A stretch of DNA of 45,429 bases from NCBI GenBank assembly GCA_021464525.1, contig JADRCO010000178.1, positions 1 through 45,429 of the forward strand, in the 5' to 3' direction. Positions 1-10,817 of the stretch are shown piece after piece. This DNA comes from Rhizophagus sp. LPA8_4_AMF. Its lineage: Eukaryota; Glomeromycota; Glomeromycetes; Glomerales; Glomeraceae. Position 1 is the first letter of the stretch. Each line of letters opens with the position of its first letter. The position numbers and the translations under genes are program-made. The notes below the pieces were generated by a model, which saw only the letters and a program-made list of their open reading frames with translations, ran no database searches and had not been told where the DNA came from.

Positions 1-124
1 GGTCGGTCAAACGGTCGGTCAAACGGTCAGCCATAGCGGTCGGTCAGAACGGTCGGTCGGTCAAAGGTTCTTGACCGGTTATGACCGACCGATGACCGAC
101 CATGACCGACCGTTGCCATCCCTA
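1..124. repeat. hAT-like element terminus with GGTCGGTC sub-terminal repeats (truncated by window edge)
   Basis: The octamer GGTCGGTC occurs five times on the plus strand (starts at 1, 13, 38, 51 and 55). Its reverse complement GACCGACC occurs three times (83, 94, 104), so the segment can fold back on itself. It ends with GTTGCCATCCCTA; read inward on the minus strand this is TAGGGATGGCAAC, which resembles hAT-superfamily terminal inverted repeats. Short repeats just inside the terminus are the usual transposase-binding arrangement in hAT elements. The other end lies outside the window, so neither target-site duplication nor length can be checked. Confidence 0.5.
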
Positions 125-324
125 GTTAAGAATCTTTGAAGAATTTTATCTTAAATTCTCCTGCGCCAATTTATCTTAACCAGCTACTTCCCCATCCAAT
201 AACTATTTAATAATATTTTTATTAGTCCAGAACGACATTAAACTAACATGTGATTATTTATTTATAATGGGAAATACTAGCTACACTAACCATAATAAAT
301 TTGGAATACTTTGGAGGAATATTG

Positions 325-1060
325 TAGGGATCACTCCGTATGATTTGGTAATCATTGTCCACTGGGTGATGTACAAGTTCGTAAATTATACAAAATAAAA
401 AGTACGATGGTTATATTTATGCTAAATTAATTCCAATAATTCCCTTTTTCTAAAGTTACTAAATTGAAAAATGGTAAAATTCTCTCTTTACTACGTATTT
501 CCATTTTTGTATGTGTAATCTCAAATTTCGAATATCTCCCCAAAGTATTTAATTTTTATGATCTGTCATTTCTTGAATTAACCTAGAATCTATTAACGAT
601 TATTTCTTAACACATGATAGTTTTTCGTCTTTCCGGACGCAGTAAATATACACAAATAATTAACCAATAATAGTTTTAGGTCATTTCGGACCTCAGTCAA
701 ATAAAAATAAACTTAAAATTTAACACTTAAAATAATTATAAAACCACGCCACACACCTAATATGTATTGGTGGTCACTACAATATTTGAAATTTGAGGTT
801 ACACTTACAAATATGGAAATTCCGCAGAAAAGTGAATTTTTACTAGTTTTTTTATTATTTTTGAAAAAGGGAATTATTTGAATTGGACTTAGAAAATATT
901 TTGATGAAAACATTTCTTTAAATAGGACTAGATTTAGACGTATTTTATTTTTATAACATTTGTACTACTAATGACCTCGGGATATTATTTATTTAATAAA
1001 TACTTATTTTAGAACCTGATTGCAATGACTCATACAAGTAACGCTTCGGGGTGATCCCTA
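325..1060. repeat. possible inverted-repeat-bounded element
   Basis: The ends carry an imperfect inverted repeat. The left end reads TTGTAGGGATCACTCCG from about 323. The right end, reverse-complemented, reads TTGTAGGGATCACCCCG and finishes at about 1063. That is 16 of 17 matches. Both ends start with TAGGG inside the repeat, recalling hAT termini. I see no convincing 8-bp target duplication and no transposase reading frame in the roughly 740 bp between, so this is only a candidate non-autonomous element. Confidence 0.25.
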
Positions 1061-1233
1061 CAACGTATTGCTAAAAGTTAGTTTAACCGTTCGGCTTTGG
1101 TACTTTTTCTAAGCAAAATGTTTTTATTATTTATATCTCGATATAATCCAAAATTTTGGTGATAAACTGTTACGATGGGTAAATTACAAATAATAATTTA
1201 CCCTTTAACTATATCTATGATTATTATTATCAA

Positions 1234-1916
1234 ATATACCGCATATTAGCTCAAATTTTAGCTCCAACTAAAAGCTCCGAAATAGAGGGTTTCGTGACTA
1301 AATGGTCTCAAAATAAATATATTAAAATGTTTTTTTTTACGATTTTTACCAATAATTGGACAACATATTTTTTTAAAAGAATATATTAATGAAGATGTAA
1401 CATGGCGTATGAGAATTTTAAAGGATGTCATACAAACAATTCTGCCTCCAATAGTTGCAATAATAGCGTTTATAATTTCTCCGGAATTCTTAGAAGCTAA
1501 ATATAAATTTACCATATTTGCTTTCTTTATTGTCAGTGATTTCGGGTTGAATAACATTTAGAATTTCAATGTATGATTTCTATATTCATAAAGAAGATTA
1601 TGACAATAAAATTTATGAAGATGAACATCAACAACTTGAAGATGAAATGAAGCATAAGAGATATAAAAAATATAAAATTTTCATATATTTTATCGGGTTT
1701 ATTGATTTTTTATCAGATTGCATTTTTATAATCCCATTATACAACATATATGGTCTTAGAAGCGCATCTTTTGTTATTTATTCTACTTCATTTTGGAACG
1801 CTATTGATTGGAATAATTTGGTCACTTTTTCAAAAAAACTTTCTTATGGTTACACAATAAGAACTTTATTGATTGGTATAATATCATATTATAGTACATC
1901 AGACGGATTATGTTAA
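1234..1916 (+). pseudogene. relic of a multi-pass membrane protein (unrecognised family)
   Basis: Two adjacent plus-strand stretches read as coherent protein. The first (about 1234-1560) contains a hydrophobic segment around ILPPIVAIIAFIISPEF and ends at TAG 1558-1560. It is itself split by a one-base shift in a T run near 1369-1376. The second (1569-1916) is a 115-residue open frame with an acidic/basic N-terminus followed by a strong hydrophobic stretch (FIYFIGFIDFLSD...) and a shorter one near the C-terminus. The pieces are in different frames and none has a credible full-length structure, so I read them as one decayed gene. I do not recognise the family. The minus-strand frame over 1258-1557 looks like an antisense shadow. 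Confidence 0.3.
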
Positions 1917-2846
1917 TCATGATGAATCATGATTGTCTTCCAAGAGATTAATGATAGATAAAATTTTTTGGTTACTCGTGCACTGATCATGCGCAGTAAT
2001 ATTATTCTGATTTCAAAAAATTAAAGCAAGCCATACTATATAATGATAACATTATACTAATTATAGTGCCCGCTATCTTTCATCCCATGTAACGAACAAT
2101 TATTATTTATAACATCTTAATCGCAATGCTCAAAGTTTTTAAACTGCAACTGCAGTATGTCGAAAAGGCTTAGCGAACTTTACAAGTCCTTTTGCTATTC
2201 CTCACCTTTCAAGTTCTTCTTGAGTCAAGTCGAGAAAAACCTCTTGTGAAGTCAAGAATAAGTTCAGCCATTTTATATTTCTTAATTTCTTCCGCTAATG
2301 TGAGCCAGTAGCGGTATAGGCATGGCGATAATACTCAATCACGTTTAATTGATCACGTGCATCGTATTTTATTGGCTAAATATCACGCACTCGCATCATC
2401 TGTCAAAAGTGATTAATTTAATCGATCAAATTGATCCAGCCCCGATAATTTAATCAATGATCGAGTATAATTGGCTCAACTAAATTCCCCATTTCTTAAA
2501 CAATCCAATGATAGCATTTGAAATTGCACATATTGTTTCGTTGGAATTGAGCTAACTAAATAAGTATTAGTATTCTTTAAACCCAATTATAGTAAACAAT
2601 TGCATCCACAGTACGCAGTTTAATTACAAATTATAATATGTACAAAATGGACACTGATTAATATTATGCCGCAAGCCTTGCATAATGGCGTAGTGAAAAT
2701 ATAAAACTGCGCCGACTGCGCATGTACTGAGAGATTATCAAATAAGTTATAAAAAGATGCAAAAAAAAAAAATAAAGAAAGAAAAAACAATAATTCCTTT
2801 AATTCCTTTTTTACATTAAATAATAAATTACAAGAAATTTTTCAAA
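1917..2846. other. intergenic, no gene seen
   Basis: AT-rich spacer without a supportable reading frame. It contains several short palindromes around GATCACGTG and ATCGATCAAATTGAT (2340-2440). A-rich runs at 2761-2790 lead into the start of the next gene. Confidence 0.6.
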
Positions 2847-4004
2847 ATGATAATTTATACTAAAAATTTGAAATATATTTGTTATAAATGTCGATACAAT
2901 GTGTACTTCTTCAGATATGATATGAGATGTTATGAATGTAATAGTGAACAACATATGGTTATATTCAAAGATACCAAAATTCCAATTTCACAAAATAAAA
3001 TAGCTTGGAAAAAATTTTACCTAAATTATGAGAAGAGTAATGAAAATGAGGCAGCTTCATTGTTTGTTGATTTACATAAAGTTATAACACCCGGTTTTAT
3101 TACTAATGAAGATGAATTACAAGCAGCAGAAAAAAAATTAAAAATAATTCTTAATAGATTAAAACAAGCATGTAGTAAAAAAGATGCATTTAAATACTTA
3201 AAAGATTGGTATAATTATCCAGAAACAGAATATATCTTTCTCGGTTATCTCAGATCTCAACCAAGATTTTGTATTTTATTAATTGAAGCTGGATATGTTT
3301 TCACAGGAGAAATATTTTTATTTACTTTACATTTTAATGTACATGATGATAGACATGATTATTTCGAAGTTATAAATATTATGTTAAAAGAAATTGATTT
3401 AGGGAGTAATAATAGAAAGAAAAGGGACAAATTTGTTTTGGTTGGTGGAGAAAAATCGTTAAGATCAGAATCACTATCACAATGCATTACAAATTTAACT
3501 CTTATCGACTATTATAAAAAAACACATCTTCATTATTTTTTATATAACATGAGTGATTGGCTAAATTATAATAGTACTAGTTTTACTGGTCCTTTTTTAA
3601 ATTACAGACATTATAATATATCATCGGTACGTTCTAGAGCAGCAAAATATACGAAAACTTGCAAAATTATGAATGAGTTCATTTACTCAAATGTTAATTC
3701 TCATATTATAGCAAGAATAATAACTATAAAAAATGCAAAAAATGAAACAGCAATTATGTTGGGTAATCTTATTAAACAAAAATTGAAAGATATTGAAATG
3801 AAATTAATAAAACTTGAGAGATTTGAAATTTTGTCTATAATTATTGATTTGCAAAATGTAGTTGTAGAAATGGTAGAATTATTTGAGAAAAGTATCAAGC
3901 AACAAAAAAAAGTTAGTAATAGAAAAATCAAAAAAAATATTGAAGTGAAATCGATTAATTTAGAAAAAACTGTAGAAGATTTGAAAGAATGTTTTAATAT
4001 TTAA
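2847..4004 (+). CDS. orphan single-exon protein, N-terminal CxxC pair, C-terminal coiled coil
   Basis: This is an uninterrupted 385-codon frame starting at the first ATG after an A-rich leader. The family is not recognised. The N-terminus carries two CxxC pairs (CYKC near residues 12-15 and CYEC near 29-32), spaced like a small zinc ribbon or knuckle. The middle is a mixed aromatic/charged region, and the last 90 or so residues are lysine-, glutamate- and isoleucine-rich with heptad-like spacing, suggesting a coiled coil. There is no signal peptide or membrane segment. The base composition is very AT-rich, typical of lineage-specific genes in such genomes. The long open frame in such AT-rich DNA argues that it is genuinely coding, but expression and function are unknown. 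Confidence 0.6.
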   Translation: MIIYTKNLKYICYKCRYNVYFFRYDMRCYECNSEQHMVIFKDTKIPISQNKIAWKKFYLNYEKSNENEAASLFVDLHKVITPGFITNEDELQAAEKKLKIILNRLKQACSKKDAFKYLKDWYNYPETEYIFLGYLRSQPRFCILLIEAGYVFTGEIFLFTLHFNVHDDRHDYFEVINIMLKEIDLGSNNRKKRDKFVLVGGEKSLRSESLSQCITNLTLIDYYKKTHLHYFLYNMSDWLNYNSTSFTGPFLNYRHYNISSVRSRAAKYTKTCKIMNEFIYSNVNSHIIARIITIKNAKNETAIMLGNLIKQKLKDIEMKLIKLERFEILSIIIDLQNVVVEMVELFEKSIKQQKKVSNRKIKKNIEVKSINLEKTVEDLKECFNI

Positions 4005-4799
4005 GGTTAAGGTTATCAACAATAATAAAATCATTATAACATGTATTTTATCTAACTCGAAATATTTTTATATATTTAAAAGTAAATTTTGTTACATGTA
4101 ATTATTTTAATTGATAACTTTACTTTCACTTTAGAACTAATGAAAATGCAACTTCCACGTATCGATGCATTCGATATAGTAGTTCACGTGATCTGTATCA
4201 CATGCAACCCACCTGACGCGTTAAACTTAAATGTCATCACTTCTTTTGTTTGTCTTTTTAACGTTATTTTAACTAGTTTCACTTGGACTTTTTAAATAAA
4301 AAAATTAATTTAAATAAGACGATATTTTATTATATTAACTAGTGACGGGAACCGTCAAAGGGTCCGAAGCGGGCTTCATGACGTGTTTTAATTTATTTAA
4401 GTGTTACATTTCTAGTGTAATTAATTGAATAAACTTTTATAAATCAAACTCAATTAATTTGTGAAGAAATTTTTCTGCTAATAAGAAACATAATAAGTGA
4501 ATTAATTAAAAATAAAAATACATAATAAATAAATAAATTACTAAGCTTAATTCAAAGAATCATAGAAGTTAATCGCCTCTTCTCATCGATTCTCTCTTGT
4601 AAACTTTTACACTTTTTGATACGTTCAAGTCTCTCAAACGAAAATGGTCTGAATAGAATATTTTTGAGAGAACAGACCTGTGAAATTGCCACAAATGTGA
4701 GATGGAGGCATATTCTTTTCCTACATTAATATTATACAGTATCTATCAGTAGTCCAATTAAACTTATCATTCAGTACTTCAATTCTATAATTATATGAC
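4005..4799. other. intergenic, no intact gene
   Basis: A small open frame at 4089-4295 has no recognisable content. A short perfect palindrome, TGACGG-GAA-CCGTCA, lies near 4344-4358. The right part of the stretch (after about 4570) may hold further decayed arrestin-like C-terminal sequence on the minus strand, but I cannot align it securely. Confidence 0.4.
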
Positions 4800-5648
4800 C
4801 CATTCATTATGTATCCAAAATATTTGGAAATTGATCACCAGATACTCTTCTTTCTTCTGCATATCTTTTGAAAATGTATGATACTCTTTCAAACCAACCT
4901 ATACTTCTTTTATTTTTAAATCACATTTAAAAAATTTAAGAACCAATTTCACGATAATAAGATTTCCAGGTCCAAATGTATTATAATTCATTAAAACATC
5001 ATAACCTAATCCGCATTTCCAAGCTTTCTGATCATCCCACTCAACTCATCGAATAGGATCTGTCATTGATAACGTGCAATATTATAAATACATTTAATCT
5101 TCTTCTTTGAACCTTGAACATTTCCAAAAATTCATTTTCTTTTTAATTTTTGCGTTCACATTATAATAAATAGTTCCAGCACCCAAGCTCATTGATGGTG
5201 GTAAATCATTAGGTAATAAAATTTGAAATGGAATATACATATGTTTAACTTTTTCAATTCTTTTTTTGATCTTATATTTATTATTCTTCAAATTTCTACT
5301 TTGCCATAATATTAATGATCTATTCAGAATTTGCTGTTCATGGAGATAATGTATTGTTTCCACATAAGTTTGGGTATAATATGAATTGGTATTAGAATCA
5401 TATACTTGACGAGTTTTGATTACTTGTTCAGTCCAATGAACATACTCTGTACCCGTGATGAAAACTTCAATTTGTTTGGCATTCAGGGGTTCCTCTTCTG
5501 GAAATTGAAGGTGTAAGTTCCCAGCTATATATGAGTTTGTAATGCCTAACAAATCATGTTGGAATCTATTGGAACCTTCCACATAAAAGAATCATACTTT
5601 TTTACTAGCTTGAGTATACGAAGATCTTGAAGGTTGGAGTAGTGCCAT
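4800..5648 (-). pseudogene. decayed arrestin-like (alpha-arrestin) gene
   Basis: On the minus strand a frame begins with ATG at 5648 and is stopped by TGA at 5592-5594. It then reopens over 5582-5094 with a typical arrestin N-domain: a beta-strand run GNLHLQF, then an IEVFITGTE strand, and a signature block YIPFQILLPNDLPPSMS ending in IYYNVNAKI. A stop follows at 5094-5096. The C-domain is still readable downstream in the same frame, about 5060-4800 (a YNTFGPGNLIIVKLVLKFF strand, then VGLKEYHTF). At least two more in-frame stops interrupt it, one TGA before VEWDDQ and one TAG before VGLKEY. Known arrestins couple cargo to ubiquitin ligases or trafficking. With this many nonsense codons the locus is almost certainly not making the full protein. 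A truncated N-domain peptide is the only conceivable product. Confidence 0.7.
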
Positions 5649-6988
5649 TTACAAATTATTAAACCAAAAAAGGATTTATTATACTCCAATATTATACCCC
5701 CAATTAATTTTTTCGTCCTATTTAAATCCGATACTTGCCATTTTTATCCCAAAAAAAATTTACGTATGACAAAATTTCTTCAAATAAATGATCAGTAAAT
5801 TTTAAACTCGGATTTCTCGTTGTTAACACATATTTACAATATGTACATTTTTATTTAGTATAAGAATAGATCCTTTTCATTTTTTTGGTGAGTTTAATGT
5901 TTGTTTAGATGTGTTATTATTTTAGTGAAATCATTGTTTACTCAAATATGGTATATAATAATTCTATAATAGGATTACAACAGTTGTAATGATCATGGGG
6001 TAAAATTTAAGGTACAGAGGATCATCAATTAGATTTTCTGCTTCTAAAGTACTTCCAAGTGCATAATGCAAGTAATACTCTACGAAAAATGTTGAATTAT
6101 CTTACCATTATGGAACAGCATGAACAATGATGATGAAATTTCGCTACAAATCAAAACTAATTTCATAGATAAAATCAAATTGTTACTTAACTAATTTAAA
6201 GGATTTTTTTATATAAATCTTATATATTATATTAGTATGTAAATTATATCATTCTATTTATTATTTATATTTAAAGTAAACAAGTTTATAATTTTTTGAT
6301 TATTCACTATCATCAAGGAATTTATCATATAATTCTTACTATTCTAAATTAAATAATATCTAATGATAAAGATTGATTGATTTAATTTGAAAATTAAAAC
6401 GGTTTATATTCGAAATCTTTTGACGACATTGTTTACACATAACTTATGTTATAAAAAGAAAAATTATCTCTCGTTTAAATACTAAAAAAAGAAAATCTGT
6501 TCAACTGCAATGTACAGTAGTATTACTAGTATATACTGGTACATTATACAATATCACTAAAAAAAAATTATAACTATCCATAATACCATAATAACGCCCC
6601 TTAAGGTAAATAGAAATAATTAAAGTTTGCCCCATTTTTTTGAAATTGTTCTCTATTTCAAACGAGCGTCGGTCGAAACTTTCAATAATGTGCAGATCCT
6701 TCCTTTTTGGATAATTCCTGGATAATGCCAGTCGGAATTACATAATTTCGGCCCTGATGAGTTCCTTATTAATTATTATAACAAATTGCACTTTCTTAGG
6801 AAAACTATTGACGTTATAAACTATTGGCATTATCTTTATTTTACTGTAACCGCTGTTAAGTGTTAAAAAATAAAATTAAAATTTTTACATATAAATTTTA
6901 AATACAGTATGAGGAAAATATAATAATATTACGAACGAAACAAGTTTATATGAACATTTTCTTTAATACAAAGAAATTAAAATACTCC
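5649..6988. other. intergenic, no gene seen
   Basis: AT-rich spacer with scattered homopolymer runs. No reading frame or RNA gene could be supported. It holds the 5' flank of the arrestin relic and the 3' flank of the F-box gene. Confidence 0.6.
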
Positions 6989-8431
6989 TTAACTTTTTTC
7001 CATATTCTTAAATAATTTGATAATTCCTTTTTCTTTATATGTATCAAGAATTTTTAAATGTTCATCTGTGATACTAGGAACATGTCGAATTCTAAATTCC
7101 AATGGATTCTCTCTATGTGCCCAATTTTTTAAGAATTTTTCCAAATCATTCACAGTAATTTCCCAATTAGATACTAATTCAATTTCTTCCAAATTAATTG
7201 GTGCATACCTAACTAATAAATCCAATAAAATACTACCATTTGACATTAATTTACCACGTGTATGAGATTGTAATATAATCTCGAATAAATTTTTACATTT
7301 CATTAATAATTGTTGTAATTCTCCAAAATCTTGATCACCTATTACAAGATAAATATTACAAAGATCTGGGCAATGTTGATGAATTGTTCGAATCAGCTCT
7401 TTTGATTGATTCTCATCATATGTATGTCCTGCTCTTATATACCAAAGTGATCCTTCAGTTTTGGAAATTATGTTTGATAAGACGAATTGTTTAACTCGAC
7501 CAATTTGTAGTATTTCTAATTTAGGACAGTTTAATAATAAAAATCTTGAATCAAAACAACATCTTACACGACCATTATTATATAAAGATAAAGTTCTTAA
7601 ATTTACAAATTTTTGATAAAATTCAAGAGGAGGGAAATCAAGATCATAATCTAAAGTAACCTTGAAATGAAGAATATTATTTGAATGTTTCATAATTGCA
7701 TTTCCTAAACCTTTACAATTATCCTTCCTTTTATAATTTTTTTCTTTAAATCTATCAATTTCAAGTCTGAAATAATTCAAATTTTCTTGAACATCAATTA
7801 ATCGATTTAATCCAAGATTCTCATTTAAAAATGATATTATACTAATTTTTTCTATTTTTTTACAAATTAAAGATAATCCAAAAAAAATTTCGGAATCAAT
7901 ATTTGTAGTACATTGTAAATGAACAAGTTCCGGGAGACAAGTATTAGCGCCAGGAAAATGATGTAATTGGTGATTAAAACATCGACTCTCTAATTTCAAG
8001 TATCTTAAATTTAAACATCTACTCATAAAAAGTTTGTAAATTTCTTGTTCTATGAAATAACGTTGATAATCAAATTCTTCACTAGAGCCAGTTAATAAGT
8101 GAATATAAGTGTTAACAAAATTTAGATCAAGCTTATTGCAATAACTGATATAGTTAATCAAAGGTTTTTGCTGTAAAGATGGTAAACTTAGAATTCCCTG
8201 ACTTGCTAAAAGTTTTTTTGAATCTTCAGATAAATGTAATATAATGGTATTGAACAAAAGAAACACACGTTCCTGACTTTCGTTCAGAAATTTCCAAGGT
8301 TCTTTCCAAAGGATCGATACAAAAGTTTCAAACCAAAGCTTGTTGATTAACAGACATGAGAATAAAGGATTACTATTATTTCCGAATTCTTGAGAAATAT
8401 ACAAAAGAATATCTTTATTGAGGGTTGACAT
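6989..8431 (-). CDS. F-box / leucine-rich-repeat-like protein
   Basis: A single-exon 480-residue frame, starting at ATG 8431 just upstream of an A/T-rich leader. The first 50 or so residues fit a divergent fungal F-box (DILLYISQEF, then LFSCLLINKLWFETFVSILWKEPW), where the conserved tryptophan-containing helix is evident. The remainder carries irregular leucine-rich repeats, for example FVNLRTLSLYNN, LNCPKLEILQIG, HCPDLCNIYLVIG and LMKCKNLFEIIL. F-box proteins are substrate adaptors of SCF ubiquitin ligases: the F-box binds Skp1 and the LRR binds the substrate. This architecture is strongly expanded in arbuscular mycorrhizal fungi. No substrate can be inferred. No truncation or stop is visible, and the length is in the usual 450-600 range for these proteins. 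Confidence 0.75.
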   Translation of the reverse strand: MSTLNKDILLYISQEFGNNSNPLFSCLLINKLWFETFVSILWKEPWKFLNESQERVFLLFNTIILHLSEDSKKLLASQGILSLPSLQQKPLINYISYCNKLDLNFVNTYIHLLTGSSEEFDYQRYFIEQEIYKLFMSRCLNLRYLKLESRCFNHQLHHFPGANTCLPELVHLQCTTNIDSEIFFGLSLICKKIEKISIISFLNENLGLNRLIDVQENLNYFRLEIDRFKEKNYKRKDNCKGLGNAIMKHSNNILHFKVTLDYDLDFPPLEFYQKFVNLRTLSLYNNGRVRCCFDSRFLLLNCPKLEILQIGRVKQFVLSNIISKTEGSLWYIRAGHTYDENQSKELIRTIHQHCPDLCNIYLVIGDQDFGELQQLLMKCKNLFEIILQSHTRGKLMSNGSILLDLLVRYAPINLEEIELVSNWEITVNDLEKFLKNWAHRENPLEFRIRHVPSITDEHLKILDTYKEKGIIKLFKNMEKS

Positions 8432-10817
8432 TTTTGTGAAGGAAAATTTGAGAGAAAAAAATTTGCCAATCTAATCTTGATATTAAATACAATGATGACA
8501 TAAACATAGATGACACAATACATGGAGTTTATTGTTTATAAACACGAAGTCGCGCCTGATTTATAGTCATATCATTAATTAATATAATGAGTATAAATTC
8601 TAGACATTTTCTTTGATTGTCACCTTTGCAAATTACACTTTTATTTTAGAAATTTCTATATGATAGAAACTTTTTTTTTTAAATTCAAAGGACGTTAAGC
8701 CTCTAGTTATAAATTTTTCATTGTGGTAAATTTATTTATAAATTATTTAAGCAATACATACGATATTACTATTTATAATTCATCCAAAGTGTAAAGAAAA
8801 AAATAAGAAAATAAAGAAAGCAATATATAATAATTCTATTTTACAATTTTTGACGAATTATATTATAATAAAAGAAGACTCCCATCAACCACTGTTGAGT
8901 GATTTCAAAAGGATCCGTTAATTCCGATGAATACATAATCAGAAAAAGTAGTTAATATCAATACCACTTACACAGAAGTATTACCTATAAAGAGATTAAA
9001 AGAGTTTGAACGAAGAAACTCCAGTTGGTTTGATCAAAATTTGCAATTGCAATTGCGGTTTGTGCTCAATAAAATTTCTTTGATCGTACCTAGTTCCTCT
9101 AATAGCACCTACTTCATCAACTAACATCAACTTTCTAAATTAGATTAACATTTGTACTAATTTTTCACTTATTGGATTAAAGTTTTACCTACATTTCATG
9201 TCGATGAACGTTTCACCTGCCAGTCCCACAACAGAGGCAAATTTATCACATTTGAATGTGGCCACCTAATTTTTAAATAGTAAATAATTAATTCCTTATT
9301 ATTATAACTGATAACATACTATACAAGATATTTACTCTTACTTTTATTTATTAAAAAATCTAACTAGATTATTAGTATTAGGTGGGTTACTAAAAGATGA
9401 CGAGTAACTAGTAGAGGCCGTATTACCGTAAAAGTCGTGTTACTGTTAAAAAAAATTTTCTTGAAGTATATGAGTTTAACATTCTTGCGTATCCAGGCAT
9501 ATCTTTTTAAAATAGCAATAGAAGGAACGATAACGAGAATTTTCTAAAAATTGAGTTTTCATATTTATATAATTTTAGGTTGCCAGTAGAAGCTTTGTTT
9601 ACTATGTTATTCGTAGATAATTCTTTAGTAAACAATTTCTTTAACGTAACCTTCTTTGCATTCTTGCGTATTTTAAGGAAGGACACGGCCGAAGTTAGGA
9701 TAAAATTAGGCAAAAGAGGAAATAAATGAGAGGACATGTACATAATTTTATAAACTTTTTAAACTTTTTTGAATACATGATGACTAATAAAAAGACGACA
9801 AAATATTTCAATCACATAGTAGTGAAACATTACGGTGATTATTAAATTAATTAATATTTTAAGTAATAAAAAAATATCAATAGAAGTTTTTGTTATTACA
9901 TGATTAATTCATCAGTTGAATTTCATGATACTTTATGTGTGACAATTTATTAGTCCAGTGAAAATAATCGTGATGCATAACATTCAAGCCGTTGTATTAT
10001 TGTACATCTACAAGAAAATAGTTTTAAAACTTATAAACTAATGATTATTTTTTTCGTACGGATTTCTGAGATTAATTATTTATTATAATCAACTTGACCT
10101 ATAATTTATCACACATATATTAAATACCTGCTAACTTACAGCGGCATGTCCTTAAACAAGAAATTTACAATCTTCTCCTAAATAAATAAAGCACTTGAAA
10201 TTAGGGGATCAATTTTATAACATTCAATTACATCATTTCCTGACTTAAATATTTGTCTCTAGAGCTTATTCATTTACAATGTACTGCAACTTGGATACTT
10301 CAATCGAGCGACACTTCCCAAGTTGTATTATCAAACATAATTTCTAAACTAAAATATCTCTTTTGAATTAGAATATGATAAAAACAAATCCACTCCGAAA
10401 CTTTGAGATAATCAATATCTTGATCTTATATGTAATCATATTATAGTCGCATAAAAATGTCATATGGCGGTATTTTATTTGACTTATTGGTTAGTATGCA
10501 CCAAGGACATAAAGATCCAATGATTCCATTGAAGTTTAGATCATATGTACCTATTTATTCGGTCATAAAAAAAAAAAAATAACCAATCAACTCATTACGC
10601 ACAATTTTTAGATAATCTGAGGCTGAACAAATATTTCAATGACTGAATAAGCTGAATAGGTGCATGATACCATAATCTAACTATAATATTAAAATGACAT
10701 ATTCCATTTATAAACTTTTATTTAGCTTAATACAAAAATCTAAAAAAAAAAAGTCTTTTTTTTTGTACTTTTTAATCCTTTTATTCTATTAAATTTGTTT
10801 TCAACAATTCAACAATT
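8432..10817. other. 2.4-kb intergenic, no gene seen
   Basis: No supportable coding frame or RNA gene. A 78-codon minus-strand frame (9507-9743) has no family features and is probably random. The stretch includes a CA-ATTGCAATTGCAATTG run near 9043-9058 and poly-A/T tracts at 10740-10765 just upstream of the HP1-like gene. Confidence 0.55.
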
